The notes beneath the pieces were generated by a model. The model had not been told where the DNA came from, did no database searches, and worked only from the letters and a program-made list of their open reading frames with translations. A stretch of DNA of 64,000 bases from Monosporascus cannonballus (lineage: Eukaryota > Ascomycota > Sordariomycetes > Xylariales): NCBI GenBank assembly GCA_004154925.1, contig QJNS01000162.1, positions 115,836 through 179,835 of the forward strand, in the 5' to 3' direction. Made by a program: the position numbers and the translations under genes. Shown here one piece after another: positions 25,640 through 36,363 of this stretch (positions are counted from its first letter, which is position 1; the number at the start of each line of letters is the position of its first letter).

Positions 25640-26250
25640 TTTAAAACTAATAATAAAATTATTCGAAATAATAATATTGTAGTTTATAAAATCTAAAGAA
25701 AAAAACCCTTAATTTACCGCATATTAATTAATAATATCCATTTTACTTAAGGCCTATATCTCGGTTATAAAGTTTGACTTTAATTACGTAAGGTTGTTAA
25801 AATCCTCCAAAATTTCAAGGGTACGATTAATAAGTTTCGTATCCTGGAATTAATAATATTAACGTTAACGATATATACGAAAAAAATACGTAAAAGTTTC
25901 GTAAAAAGATTTTTCGGCCCCCAGTTTCTTCTTTTTTAATCTTTTTGATTTTGTAATATGACGATTAATTATAGAAATATGGACTTTTGTTCCGTTATAC
26001 GAACGACACCGACGAATATATTCCTTATAACGAAAAACCCCGTGTATTATTTAGTAATTGAGTTGCCAGGCAGAATAAAAACAATAGAGTATTGTGTTAA
26101 AACCTTTGAATTTAATTAAATTAATTAGGGTAAATCTTTATTCGGATTTACGAAAACGATATCTAAATATACTAGAAGATATATTGAAGAAATGTAAAAA
26201 GCTTACCGAAAAGAAAAAAGCAAATTTTGAAGGCAAGATTTGTAAAAAAG
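25640..26250 (-). pseudogene. Antisense cassette ORF of copy L
   Basis: Minus-strand frame reads IHGVFRYKEYIRRCRSYNGT, then KVHISIINRHITKSKRL, then KKKKLGAEKSFYETFTYFF. It is almost collinear with the frame in copy G and recognisable in A. It is Lys-rich with heptad-like spacing, so probably coiled-coil. It overlaps the end of pol on the opposite strand. Decayed by frameshift and stops. Confidence 0.6.
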
Positions 26251-26258
26251 GGAAATTG

Positions 26259-26645
26259 TGCTCTGGTTTAACGAATTACGGTTTTAGAAACGGTTTAATA
26301 TAACCCAACCATAAGTACGTGATAAAATAAGTTACGTAATAGATTATTAACTTATTGATAAACAGCCGGTAAGCCCAATTATTAACTTATTGGTGGTAAG
26401 CCAATAAGCCGAATTATTAACTTATTGGCAATAATCCAGTAAGCAGAAAAAAGATATATACGATTATTGTTTTGATAGTTTAGATAGTATTGGTTTGTAA
26501 TATAATATCGTTATCTAAGGTATCTTTAGTATTACGAGACGTAATATGATTATTATATTTATTGTTCAGATTCCTGCGATATTTTTGCTAACATAAACCC
26601 GTATGACTAAGGTTTAATAGTTGGTTAAATCCCTTAGCCGTCATA
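26259..26645 (+). repeat. 3' LTR of copy L
   Basis: Follows purine tract AAAAAAGGGAAATTG. Starts TGCTCTGGTTTAACG and ends CTTAGCCGTCATA; 387 bp. Carries the same triple 35-bp units as the 5' LTR (ATTATTAACTTATTG-like). Confidence 0.9.
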
Positions 26646-26754
26646 ATTCGGTTGTGCGAAAACGATATTTTAAAATACAATTTAACAGCATTAAAAAAAC
26701 GAGAAACTTAATATTCAATTTTTAAAAGCAGATTCTTTAGAAAAAGGAAAATCG

Positions 26755-27104
26755 TACTACTAATTAATAAGTTACGACTCCTAGAAACGATTACAATGAG
26801 AACAGGCAAAAAATACTAAGGAAGCGAGGTTATGTAATAAATTACTAATTTATTGATAATAAACTAACAACCCGGAATATCATTTTACTTGTAAAAAAAT
26901 AATAACCCGATATAAATATTCTGTTGATTATATCTGTAATTAAAATAATATCAATTTACAATATAATTTCGTTATTTGAAACATTTTTGTTATTAAGAAA
27001 CATAATTAAGGTTTAATATTACTAACACTTTTGCGATATTTCTGCTACTATAAACTGGTACCACTTAGACTAAATAATTAGTTAAACTCCTAGCTGTTGT
27101 TATA
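26755..27104 (+). repeat. 3' LTR of copy K (diverged)
   Basis: After purine tract AGAAAAAGGAAAATCG. Starts TACTACTAATTAATAAG, passes the landmarks TTACGACTCCTAGAAACG and GCGATATTTCTGCTA, and ends near TAGCTGTTGTTATA. It is the most diverged LTR of the left nest, in line with K being its oldest, outermost member. The right border is uncertain by a few bases. Confidence 0.75.
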
Positions 27105-27735
27105 TTATATCGTATAATAATTTACTATATACTGATCTTAGTCTCGAAAATGTAGCTTAAAGTTAAATATACTTTGTCTAAAATCATTCGTAATAATTCA
27201 AAAAAAAACTTTATATTATAATATAGTTTAAAATTATTATTTTTTATATATTGAAGCTCGTAACGTTTTCAATATTTTTTGTTAAATAATTATATAAGCC
27301 GTAACATATGTTGGTAAATATTTTATTAATGTTTGGATATTAATTGTTTATATATTTTAATATTGTAATTATATTCGCATAGCCGAATTAAATATCAATA
27401 TATATATTAATAAAATATCAGTAACAGTAATAGAGATTTACAAAGTTTTAGCATCATAATTCTTTTTTTTTGTTCATAATAACGTATTTTCCGTATTTTT
27501 TCTCTAATACAAATTACAAAAAGAGCTAAAATATATACCGAAATTATTATATAAGAATTAAAGAAATATAGGTTTTCGGTACTACTAAAGTTTATAAGGA
27601 AAACGAGAACTTAAAATTAATAATAAAGTTTTAATGTTATATATACGTTATGGTTTAATCAGTTTTAATATTTCGACAGTAATTAATTTTAAAACAAAGA
27701 TTTTCTATTATACTAAATAAATATCATTAATCTAG
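27105..27735. other. AT-rich flank, no gene seen
   Basis: AT-rich DNA between the LTR of copy K and the first island of normal composition. No LTR landmark, repeat unit or coding frame could be recognised; composition alone suggests RIP spread or old repeat DNA. Confidence 0.6.
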
Positions 27736-28660
27736 AAGCGCCCAAAGAGACCAGCTATTTCAAGACAAAAAAATATAAGGATGGCTGGGGCTGAAAAATA
27801 AAAACCATTTGCTAAATCTAATTCTGAATCGCTACAAGTCAGTGGTGCTGAAAATTTGAGAACTAGCCCTTAGGGAAAACGAGACCTGTTAGGTACAACT
27901 AAATATTGCCGTTAATTCAAAAGACGATAGAGTTACGCTCTGCTGTAAACCTCTTCTCTAATAATATCAATAAGAACGCTAATCTTCAAACCGCCTTTAT
28001 TTACAAGATATCCGAAACGCAGACAACTGGCCTTTGGTAGCTGGACTGCTAGATATTTTTTTTATCTTTTAACAAAATAACCCAGCACTTAATGAGTATG
28101 GGGAGTTAGTTAACCGAATTTCGTCTTTTTTCCCTTAGCTAATCGGGTTGCTAAAGGGCCAATATCGCAAGTCGCACGATGATTTTATGATAGGCATGTT
28201 CCTGGTTATCGATCTCTATCCCAATGAGCTGGCCCTTCAACTAATAGCGCCTTTGATTTACCAACAGCACTAACCGAGACTAAGCATACTAAAACAGATA
28301 TGAAGCTGGCACCTAAATTGTACTAATCCATGCTTCTTCTACACGTTAAAAGGCAATCACGCCACGAAGGGTGGGGAAAGCAGAGTTAATGCGTCTGATG
28401 TTCTCCTGCCAGGAGAATCAAGCAAACTACCTTGGCTACCGCTGGCCAATCCGAGCCAGGTTGTACCTCAAACCATCACAGACAGCGACGCCATGGCTGG
28501 TGATTATCAGCCTTGCCGTTTGAGAACTGTGCTCCTCCGAGAATGCGGGAGACTGGTCCGTCACAGTGGCCAAAACTATCTCCTCCCACACAGCGATATG
28601 CAGGGTCAAGGCTCCTGAGCCTACCCCCCATCGCTGGGATGGGCTCTAGTTGATCCATCC
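27735..28660 (+). pseudogene. Unrecognised decayed open frame in the first island
   Basis: In nearly normal base composition, one plus-strand frame stays open for long stretches: LYLQDIRNADNWPLVAGLLD (about 27990-28050), then NNPALNEYGELVNRISSFFP, then a run around 28145-28255 including DDFMIGMFLVIDLYPNELAL, and then about 104 codons (28302-28612) that include MAGDYQPCRLRTVLLRECGR. The few stops are mostly TAA/TAG, as C-to-T change of CAA/CAG would give. No family recognised and no convincing start, so a dead gene or chance frame are both possible. Confidence 0.3.
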
Positions 28661-29043
28661 TTCAGTTAGAGCCCCACTCACTGTTCGAGCTCTCCTACCA
28701 AGGGGCATAGAGAGTAGGTCCCAATTAGATAGATACCTTGTCCAGTAATTCAAATGGCTGGTGGAATTGCTACGGCGTAATAGCTCTTATGTTGAGTCAC
28801 ACGGTGCCTCTTGCTATACTCGGCAATAGCATATCAGCCTGTAGAGAGGTATCGTGCGTTGATGGCAGTCAGTGATATGGAGTATTGAATTCCCTATCTA
28901 GATGTTTGATCTAGTTACTGAGATATGGGGCGGATCCGGGTCCGCCGTCATATTCTACACCACGTGTACCGTCATCTCCCTCAAACCCAGGGAGACACTT
29001 CAGGTTGTTGATGTTGAATCACAACCCTACTAGATTGTCTCGT

Positions 29044-29433
29044 CTAGCGGTAGCAAACACATTGGAATGGATTGGTGAAGTATCCACAGAAAGGATAGGG
29101 GTCGCAGCAGTAATAGCCGCCGCAAGGGGATCCGCAGAGATAGCAGGCTAGAGCACGTTAGTCGTACGATGCTTTGGCAGAGCGACTCAGATGAAAGAGG
29201 GGACATACCAGCGGGGAGAACCGCGTCGTTGCCGGCCGCGGTTGCAGGAGTAATATCTTTGTCAGTTGGAACGGAATCAAAAGCTGGATTATATGTTAGC
29301 GCTCCTGCTCAATTATGAAACTATCGAGATGAAAAAGCTTGCCTGTGATTCCGTCCCTAGGCTCTGCAGCTGGGACGGCAAGAACCTGAATGGTTTGGGC
29401 TGCGAGGCCAAGGAGAGCGAGTTGGAAACGCAT
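29044..29433 (-). CDS. Small secreted cysteine-rich protein, three exons
   Basis: Gene model on the minus strand: exon 1 29433-29343, exon 2 29283-29209, exon 3 29147-29044; 270 nt, 89 residues. Exon 1 encodes a signal peptide (begins MRFQLALLGLAAQTIQVLAV, cleavage likely near the following PAAEP). Exon 2 encodes a short linker rich in Thr, Ala and Asp. Exon 3 encodes a 33-residue Cys-rich tail with 8 Cys (order C-x2-C-x3-C-x4-CC-x5-C-x8-C-x-C), ending CVCYR. Intron 1 (29342-29284, 59 bp) is GC-AG with GCAAGC donor and GCTAAC branch; intron 2 (29208-29148, 61 bp) is GT-AG with GTATGT donor and ACTAAC branch. Both junctions keep the frame. A TATA box and CT-rich leader precede it. The design fits secreted effector-like or defence-type proteins of fungi; no named family is recognised. 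Even Cys number suggests four disulfides. Sequence is not RIP-damaged. Confidence 0.8.
29284..29342 (-). other. Intron 1 of the cysteine-rich gene (GC-AG type)
   Basis: 59 bp. The donor ACAG/GCAAGC has the tight +3 to +5 AAG expected of rare GC-AG introns; branch GCTAAC lies 12 bases before the acceptor TCCAG. Removing it joins ACA-G with CT-TTT in frame and skips the TGA and TAA stops that the unspliced frames would meet. Confidence 0.7.
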
Positions 29434-29516
29434 GTTGAAGGTGTTGATACTATTCGCTGGGTTTGTTTTTATTATTGTACGAGGAATGAGGTGATGGGAA
29501 TGGGGATGGACGGGCC

Positions 29517-29524
29517 TTTATATA
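29517..29524 (-). promoter_or_regulatory. TATA box of the cysteine-rich gene
   Basis: Minus strand TATATAAA, 84 bp upstream of the ATG. It is followed by a pyrimidine-rich stretch (CCATCCCCATTCCCATCACC) typical of fungal transcription start regions. Position and context fit a core promoter for the gene at 29044-29433. Confidence 0.7.
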
Positions 29525-29636
29525 AGTGAGAGACCGACTGGTTCAGGGCTGGAGAAGGCTGCGGATAGGTTAGCTTAGACAGCGGAGCTCGAGTTGGGCT
29601 GCCTTGGCTTCAAGCTTGGAGCTGTTGGAGACGAAG

Positions 29637-29720
29637 GAGCTGAGGAGGAGAATGTTGCATTATGGGATTAGAGATGCAGGAGCTGAGGATGTGAATGTTG
29701 CATTATTGAACTGAGGATGG
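29637..29720. repeat. Imperfect tandem duplication in the upstream region
   Basis: Two units of about 43 bp, each with GAGCTGAGGA, then GAATGTTGCATTAT, begin near 29637 and 29680. They lie about 200-250 bp upstream of the cysteine-rich gene's ATG, so they could duplicate a regulatory site; no known operator is recognised. Confidence 0.6.
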
Positions 29721-29987
29721 TGGAGAGGGTTACATAAACTGCATTTTGTCGGTAGTCTGTCTACTACGAGGTATGATTTTTTAGGTGTGAAAATTTCAGT
29801 ACATATTACCAGGTTTGGGCATCGATCTCATCGATTAATCGAAGGATTGTAATCATCATAGCTTAAGGCGATCACCCTATCAATGGGCTACCGCCGCATA
29901 TTACGATCTAACGAACTATGTCCTCCAAAAACGGTCGTAACAGCGAGGTCAGGAAGAAAGTGGGGCCGGTTATGTAATAACTCGAGA

Positions 29988-30060
29988 AAATCGATAATAA
30001 AACCATTAAATCTTAATTCGACAAAATCGATAACGAAATTATTAAATCTAAGTATAATAA
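29988..30060. repeat. Two copies of a 36-bp unit at the island edge
   Basis: Units contain GAAAATCGATAATAAAACCA and CAAAATCGATAACGAAATTA, each followed by TTAAATCT. They mark the change from normal composition to AT-rich DNA. Confidence 0.6.
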
Positions 30061-30286
30061 GAAAAAACAATATAAAAAAATGTACTTATTTTATAATTGA
30101 ATAATATTAATTTATAAAAATATTTCAGCAGTTTTACAGGTTTCAAATATTACGAAAAAGAACTTAATTATTTTACTGTATAAATCTTAAAAATATATTT
30201 ATTGATAGACGGTTTTGGTATTACAATATAATAAGAACATTAAACTTTAAAGGATTTTCGTAAACTAAAATATGAACTAACCTTTG

Positions 30287-30661
30287 TGATACGACCTAAC
30301 AAGCTCCGGCCTTAAGAAACGGTCAAACAAGGATTATACGAGCCACCCCTCGGGTTACGTGACGGTAATCACTGCCAAGCCGGTGATTATCAGGGATCAA
30401 AGGTGATCCCAGGTGATCATAATTACCACCGGCCGCGTAATTATAAGTAATTAAGCCAAGAAAAAAGAAAATATAGACGTTCGTTATTTCCATAATTTAG
30501 ATAGCTTTAGCTTATAATATAATATCGTTACTTAAGGCACCTTTGGTATTACGAAACGTAATATATTACTGTATTTATTGCTCAGATTCCCACGATACTT
30601 CTGTTAACATAAACCCGTACGACAAAGGTTTAATAGTTGATTAAACCTCCAAGCCGTCACA
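30287..30661 (+). repeat. Solo LTR O with perfect TSD
   Basis: Starts TGATACGACCTAACAAGC, ends AAGCCGTCACA; 375 bp; TSD CTTTG at 30282-30286 and 30662-30666. No internal element sequence on either side, so it is a solo LTR left by LTR-LTR recombination. Its U3 (GGTGATCCCAGGTGATCATA) is the same subfamily as the fragment at 1-327. It is much less RIP-mutated than most LTRs here. Confidence 0.95.
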
Positions 30662-30666
30662 CTTTG

Positions 30667-33600
30667 ACTTTTTTCGTTAAATAATATTAAATTAAAATTA
30701 AAAAATTCCATATTTCAAAATAATATTTTTGAAATGAAGTTGTAATTATTTTAATTTGTATAATTATACTAAACAAAAGTTTAAAACAGTTAAAATATAT
30801 GAAAAAAGGAGGTTTTTATTATTTAAATACATATTATTGTTATTTCCAAAATTTGAAAAGGCCAATAACTAACACTCTTAATATAATAAACTTATGACCT
30901 TAAATACATTGCATTAATTTAAGCAGGCATTGAAGGAAATTCTTAAAAATGTTATACTATTTAGAAAAGTTAGATATTCTTTTTTCCAATTATGTTAATA
31001 TTTTTAAAAAATAAAATGGGTATTCGAAAATCTAAATAAGAAATATATAACAATATAATACATTTTAAAAATATAGTAGAAACTATTTATTTTAAAATAT
31101 ATTATAACATTTGGTGACGTCATATATTGAACAAAAAATATTATTGATAGAACTAATATTTTAAATTAATATATTTGATAAGAATGTAACAACGACGATA
31201 AAAATAAAATTATGAAACTGTTAGATTTAAGTATTTATAATAACATGTTAAAAAGGTATTAATGTTAGTAGAAATTATATTAGTATTATAAAAACGAAGA
31301 AAATAGAAATTATAATATATATATTAATTAATGGAGAAAAAAAGAAAAATGTTTTTTTATATTATATAAAATACTGTTAACATTTCCGAAATTTAATGAT
31401 TCTTAAAAGTGAGGTTTAAATTAAACGACACATTTAATTATTGCAAAATAACATATAAATCTTTAAAATATCCAACACTTTAAAAGGTCCGAAAAAACAA
31501 ATATATTTTTATAAGGGAAAAAGACTTTAAGAAAGATAAAAACATCTATATTTAATTTATTAACGTAGTTGAAGTTTAATACTTTTATAAATTATGTTCC
31601 TAAAAGATTTATCACGCAGTATAAATAACTAAAAACGTGGGTTAAAACACCTTGTAAAAACAACAAAACGTTTTAAGAAATTTATTAAAAGATATAAAGA
31701 ATAAATAAAAAGTATTTGTTTCAAAATATTAAATCGATAAGACAAAACGCCAGATATTTATTATAAGCGATGAAAATACTTTTTATATATCGATTGAAAA
31801 TTATTTATAAAAAAAGATATTATACATAGATATAAAAAGAAACTTTGAATGATTTAGCCCAATCGGAAAAATAAAATTACCGAACGATAATACGCAGAAT
31901 TTGGAATTATCGTTTTACAAAATTAAAATAACGAATAAATAACTTTATAAATTTAGGCAAAAAGAATAATATCCGCGAACTATTTACTTTCATATATATA
32001 ATTTATATAATTGTAAAATATGAAAGCATTAACGTAATATACGCTAAAATATGATTATTAAACGTTAATAGTAAATTTTCATTTTTATCCGGATATTTTA
32101 TATTTTATTGACGGAAAAAGAGAAATATAATAAAATTTAAACCATTACTGAAATTTTATTAAATAAATAACCTCAATATAATACAATAAAGTCTAATATA
32201 ACAAATAAAAGAATTGTATTATTTAGATAGAAAAATAATTTTAATAACATTATACTTAAGTGTATTAATTTAAAATGTAAATTCAATGATAGAATTAGAT
32301 AGATAATAATTCAATAAGTTTTAAAAATAGATATAAAAACGGCTGAATAAATTCGAACAAGTATGAGAAGAGATACATAAAAATTATATAAAATAAGAAA
32401 ACTTAAAAAACAGTTTACGCACAATGCTTTAAATAAAACGATAAAGGTCTGCAATAATTTTAATAAGTTAAATTTACGAATTAACTTATTTTAGTATATT
32501 GCGATAATAAATCATAATATTTGAAGTACCAACTATATTATATAAATTAGCAAATATAAATCGACATTATTTAAAAACTAAAGCCAAAATCCAAAAACAA
32601 TTACGAATACCCACAATCAGAGATCAACTTAATATAAGGGGAAAATTAAATAAGAAATTGAATATTTAGAAATTTCGATTTCTTGTATTTTTGAAATTAT
32701 AATATAGATTTAAGATATTTATCGATGTAGTATTGTGTAAATATAGGTATAAATTTAATAAAATAAATAATATTATTAATAGAATATACATTGTTAATAT
32801 AAAATATACAAATTTTAAACACTAAATTATGATAATAAGATTTACGGTTATACTTATAATTTGGTAACACGAAATAAATTGTGTAGTATGAAAGTCTTTC
32901 AATGCTGTTATCTGATATTTCTTTAAAGATATTTCTATTTTCAAAAAAATAAAAAATGACCAATAAAATATATTTTTTATACGTTGTACGTTTTACCAAA
33001 CGCAAAATTATTAGAAAACGCACAAAGAGTATTGTTATAACTAAATCATATGAGGTTTAAAATATATTATTATTTTAAATTTTATTAAAATAAAGCTTAA
33101 AAATAGCATCAATTTCAAAATGGCACATCTGAAGAGCTGCTAAAATGTATAAATATTTTTCGAATTTTACAATTCTTAAAATGTAATAATATGCACATTT
33201 AGAATAATAAATATATGGTTAATCAATATTATTAAAAGAATTTAAATACGTATTATAATCGATAAATCCATTAAAATAATTCGCAATATAATACCTAATA
33301 AATTAATATTAATTATATTCCGCTCAAATTCTTCTATTTAATGAAAAATAAATATAGTACATTACAAATTAATTATGATAATCGGGTTAATGTATAATGA
33401 AAACCAATTGTAATTTCATTTTTTTCTTTTGAAATATATTTAAAGTAATGGAGTTTAAAAACGGCATTTCTACTTAATAATATTGCACTACTATTATAGA
33501 AATTTAAAATTTTAAATAGTTTTTAACAGAAATCTTTAATATATTAAAATTTATATTACTTATTCAAATGCGATTAATTCTATTACGAGACTAAAATTTA

Positions 33601-34494
33601 TAAAATAATATTTAAAATATATAAAATAATTCAGTCTGAATTTCAATCTCAATTTTAAAAAATGATCAGAAAATAATCAAATTAAAGTTGTACGTAAAAA
33701 AATTCAGGATCGAAAATATTTGAAATCAAAATAGGCCGTAATATTTAATTTTATATTATTAAATGTTTATTTTTACACGAAGCTGTAATAATACGAGTTA
33801 TACCACATAATGTGTATAAGATATTAGCAAATTTAAAAATACTTTATTAAACCTATACAACTAGATAAATTTACAGTTTTAAAATAATATTAAACGAACT
33901 TCATACGCTATGTATACCAATATCAATTTTATAAATAAAAAAAAACTTTATAAAACCTCTGGCGGATTTTAACGCAACGAGAATATTTGAAAATTCTATA
34001 ATTATATAATATGGTTATTTACTGTTATGTATTCGCTGAAGTTACTGCTATAGAATTTCTCTTTGGTTATACCGAAAAACAAAAAAAAAGAATTCTTTAT
34101 TTAACAAGGCAAATATAAAATATAAGATTTATAAACATGTAACTTAAACTATGTTTTATTGGCAAGAACATTAAACTTTTTAAATTAATTTATAATATAA
34201 ATTAATATAATATTTTTAAGATAGTATACCAATTTCTATAATATTAATAATATGACGGATATAAAACGTAAGCGATTAAAAGGTTGTATATAACCAAAGC
34301 TTCAAGTTAGATAAGTATTAAAAACTTTTCTTCCTTTTTAATTATTTTTCTATTTAAGTAAAACGCTCCGTAATTTATTTTACTAATTTATTTTATCATT
34401 TTAGCAGCAATATAAATATATTTAATTTTCGCGGTTTTCGATACCCAATGTTATATATGATATAATTATATTATATATTACTTTTTCATATATT
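30667..34494. other. 3.8 kb AT-rich stretch without recognised genes
   Basis: Very AT-rich on both strands without the A/T strand bias of the Gypsy copies. No LTR landmarks, zinc knuckle, RT or chromodomain words were seen. One minus-strand frame is open for 108 codons (32697-33023), hydrophobic and rich in Ile, Tyr and Asn. In DNA of this composition that may be chance, although stops should be common. It could be an old, fully RIP-eroded repeat whose family is no longer readable. Confidence 0.5.
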
Positions 34495-34843
34495 CCGAGT
34501 CATTTAGTTAATCACTTATTACACGTGTATAAATTGTTTATATTTGAAGTCGTATCGTATAAATTCAAGTAATTGAGATATTTATTAATTACGTTTTATA
34601 CTCGTAACGTGATTTGCGTAACGGAGTTGTATTGCAACTTGGTTTTATTTTAAATTATAGGAAATAACGAACGCATATATTTCTTTAAAGCTTCATGGTT
34701 TGCCCTTTATAATTTAGTTATCCAATATTCTGGTTTATTTTTGTTAATTTAATGATTTCTTACGTAACCTGTTCTACTTGTGTTTTTTGAGTTTTCTTTT
34801 ATCATAACCGTTTTCGGAGGCCGTAATCTAGCAGATCGTAATA
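34495..34843 (-). repeat. Degenerate solo LTR Q
   Basis: Right half is clear: AAATTATAGGAAATAACGAACG, then ACGTAACCTGTTCTAC, then CCGTTTTCGGAGGCCGTAAT, ending CAGATCGTAATA. The left half is diverged and the start (near TAGTTAATCACTTATTA) is approximate; no TSD could be found. No internal element follows. It is older than solo LTR O. Confidence 0.7.
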
Positions 34844-34859
34844 GAACGGCCTTTTTAAA

Positions 34860-35870
34860 GCCTTATATTCATTTCAACAGGCGATTTTAATATTTAATTT
34901 TGGTAAATAATTATAAATATGCGATTTTGTTGATTTTGTATGGGAAATGGTCGCCGATTGAACGGTAACCCGTTTACAAGATTAGCGCCTTAATTCAATT
35001 CTGTTAGGTAATTAACCAAGAACCGCTATTCAGTCGATCTCTACAATTGATGACCAAGCCTGCACATTACTGCCCTACAACATGCCAAGACGTTGTATGC
35101 ATTTTGCTATGCAGCGAAAATAGTCAACAACATATGATCTGGCTATCGCTCTGCTACCGTATGAGGTGTTCATTGTCCTAAAAGGCAGATATGTTCGACG
35201 GCCAGAACAGCGCCAAGCTCTCAGTCCTGTCAGGCAAGATCACTTGTGCCCTCTATATATCAGACCCGTGCTATTAAAATAACAAAGCCGGGTAAGAATT
35301 CGGAACTGCTTAAAGTTTCACACCTTGCCGTTACGCTGTCCGATAATTTTCAGGTACAAAGTTCAAATCCTATATCCCCGCATAAAGTGACTCTGGCCGT
35401 ATGTATTATTTCCAATTTCTTGGCTTACTCCACTTTGTTCTAGACCCCTGGGAAGGTTTCCTAATAGTTCCGGCGATGAAGATTATGTACCTGTGTGCAT
35501 GATACATCATATGATTGTCTTGCTGGATTGATGTACACTCTGGGAATCACGCGGTATTTATCAGGATCTCCGTGCTTGCGTGTTCCTAGCCACCTACCAC
35601 GGCAAGATAGGCCGCCACTCTGTGATGATAGGTCTGGCAGTTGCTGACCACTTAGACGGGGCATGTCAATTATGCGCTGAGGGGTTGGCGGGCCGTCTCT
35701 GCTACCTTCCAAGCTTTTCTTCTCACCGGATATACGGACATAAGCTTCGCTTACGTTAGAAGCGAGATGCAAACCAGGCGGGGGAGCGACTGCCCAGTCC
35801 AATATATTAAAAGGTTATGTATGTCACGTGTGAAAACTCCGCGGAGAGAATTTGAGAAATAAGATTTGGA
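34860..35870. other. Second island of normal base composition, no gene established
   Basis: About 1 kb with balanced composition and few RIP signs. The longest minus-strand frame covers 35802-35461 (113 codons, includes SGQQLPDLSSQSGG and DPDKYRVIPRVY). It begins at TTG, not ATG, and could at best be an internal exon. Downstream, a plus-strand frame past 35840 reads RGENLRNKIWTPRKVVIGKA and runs on, with few stops, into AT-rich DNA; the wording faintly recalls a transposase N-terminal helix-turn-helix, but this is not secure. Confidence 0.4.
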
Positions 35871-36363
35871 CTCCTCGTAAGGTTGTAATAGGGAAAGCTT
35901 TCCAAGGTAGACCTATACGAGGTGTAATATAATATGTTATAATAATGTTAAAAGAATATAAATATATCTGTTTAAAAAAAGTAGTGTAAGTTTCTACTCT
36001 TAAAGTATTAGGAGTTAAATTTGCTATCAAATTTTTAAAAGAACGCGCTTACTTTTCAATACGTAGGTTTAAAAGAAATTTGCCATATAATAGTAAAGAA
36101 AGGGATATAAAAAATAAAAGTTTCCTAAAGTATTCCTAGTTCTTATAGAAACGTAGAGACACATTTCGTAGAATTAAGTAAACGGTTTTTATTCGCTGTA
36201 GTAAAGTATATACAAATTATATGCTTTACATTAATTGAATTTTCAATTTAAATTGCGAGCATTTAAATAGTTTCCTATTTTAATTGCAATAATATTTTTA
36301 TCGATAATAAAAGAAATATTAATGGCGTTTTTATAGTCATACGTATTAGTTCTATGTAAAGTA
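35871..36363. other. AT-rich junction before the right-hand nest
   Basis: No gene or repeat landmark recognised apart from the possible read-through of the plus-strand frame from the island. Copy H begins at 36364; the five bases before it are AAGTA, the presumed left TSD whose partner has been lost. Confidence 0.5.

Larger units (their letters stand above)
11776..26645 (+). mobile_element. Full-length Ty3/Gypsy copy L, interrupted by copy M
   Basis: LTRs 11776-12159 and 26259-26645; perfect 5-bp TSD ATTCG at 11771-11775 and 26646-26650. Copy M plus its TSD is inserted at 16836-24877; without it L is 6828 bp. Internal order in the plus strand: leader, gag (from about 12190), decayed CCHC knuckle (about 13180), RT (around 15000), integrase up to 16835, rest of integrase from 24878 (NYEQSNWVKKL at 24972), chromodomain 25498-25623, antisense cassette, purine tract. 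All frames are broken, with TAA/TAG in place of Gln and Trp codons. Confidence 0.93.
10976..27104 (+). mobile_element. Ty3/Gypsy copy K, 3' end, outermost element of the left nest
   Basis: Only the 3' end is in the window: 10976-11775 (integrase tail, chromodomain, cassette) and, after the inserted copy L (11776-26645), 26651-26754 (cassette end, purine tract AGAAAAAGGAAAATCG) and the 3' LTR 26755 to about 27104. Copy B is inserted at its left end. Its chromodomain and cassette differ from those of the other copies, so K is an older or separate subfamily. Host DNA begins after 27104. Confidence 0.75.

Noticed and set aside
28476..28658. 60-codon minus-strand frame in the first island
   Set aside because: Opposes the longer degraded plus-strand frame, no recognisable features, length expected by chance in balanced DNA.
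29266..29529. 87-codon plus-strand frame over the cysteine-rich gene
   Set aside because: It is antisense to the three-exon minus-strand gene, which has signal peptide, introns, TATA box and Cys pattern; the plus frame has none of these.
32697..33023. 108-codon minus-strand frame as a real gene
   Set aside because: Low-complexity Ile/Tyr/Asn-rich product in AT-rich DNA, no intron, promoter or family evidence; noted but not called.
35461..35802. 113-codon minus-strand frame in the second island as a gene
   Set aside because: Opens at TTG without an in-frame ATG upstream, shows no clear splice pair, and the product is not recognised. Kept only as a remark on the island.
35840..36120. Transposase helix-turn-helix remnant running out of the second island
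   Set aside because: Frame words such as RGENLRNKIW look suggestive, but there are no inverted terminal repeats, DDE block or TSD to support a DNA transposon.
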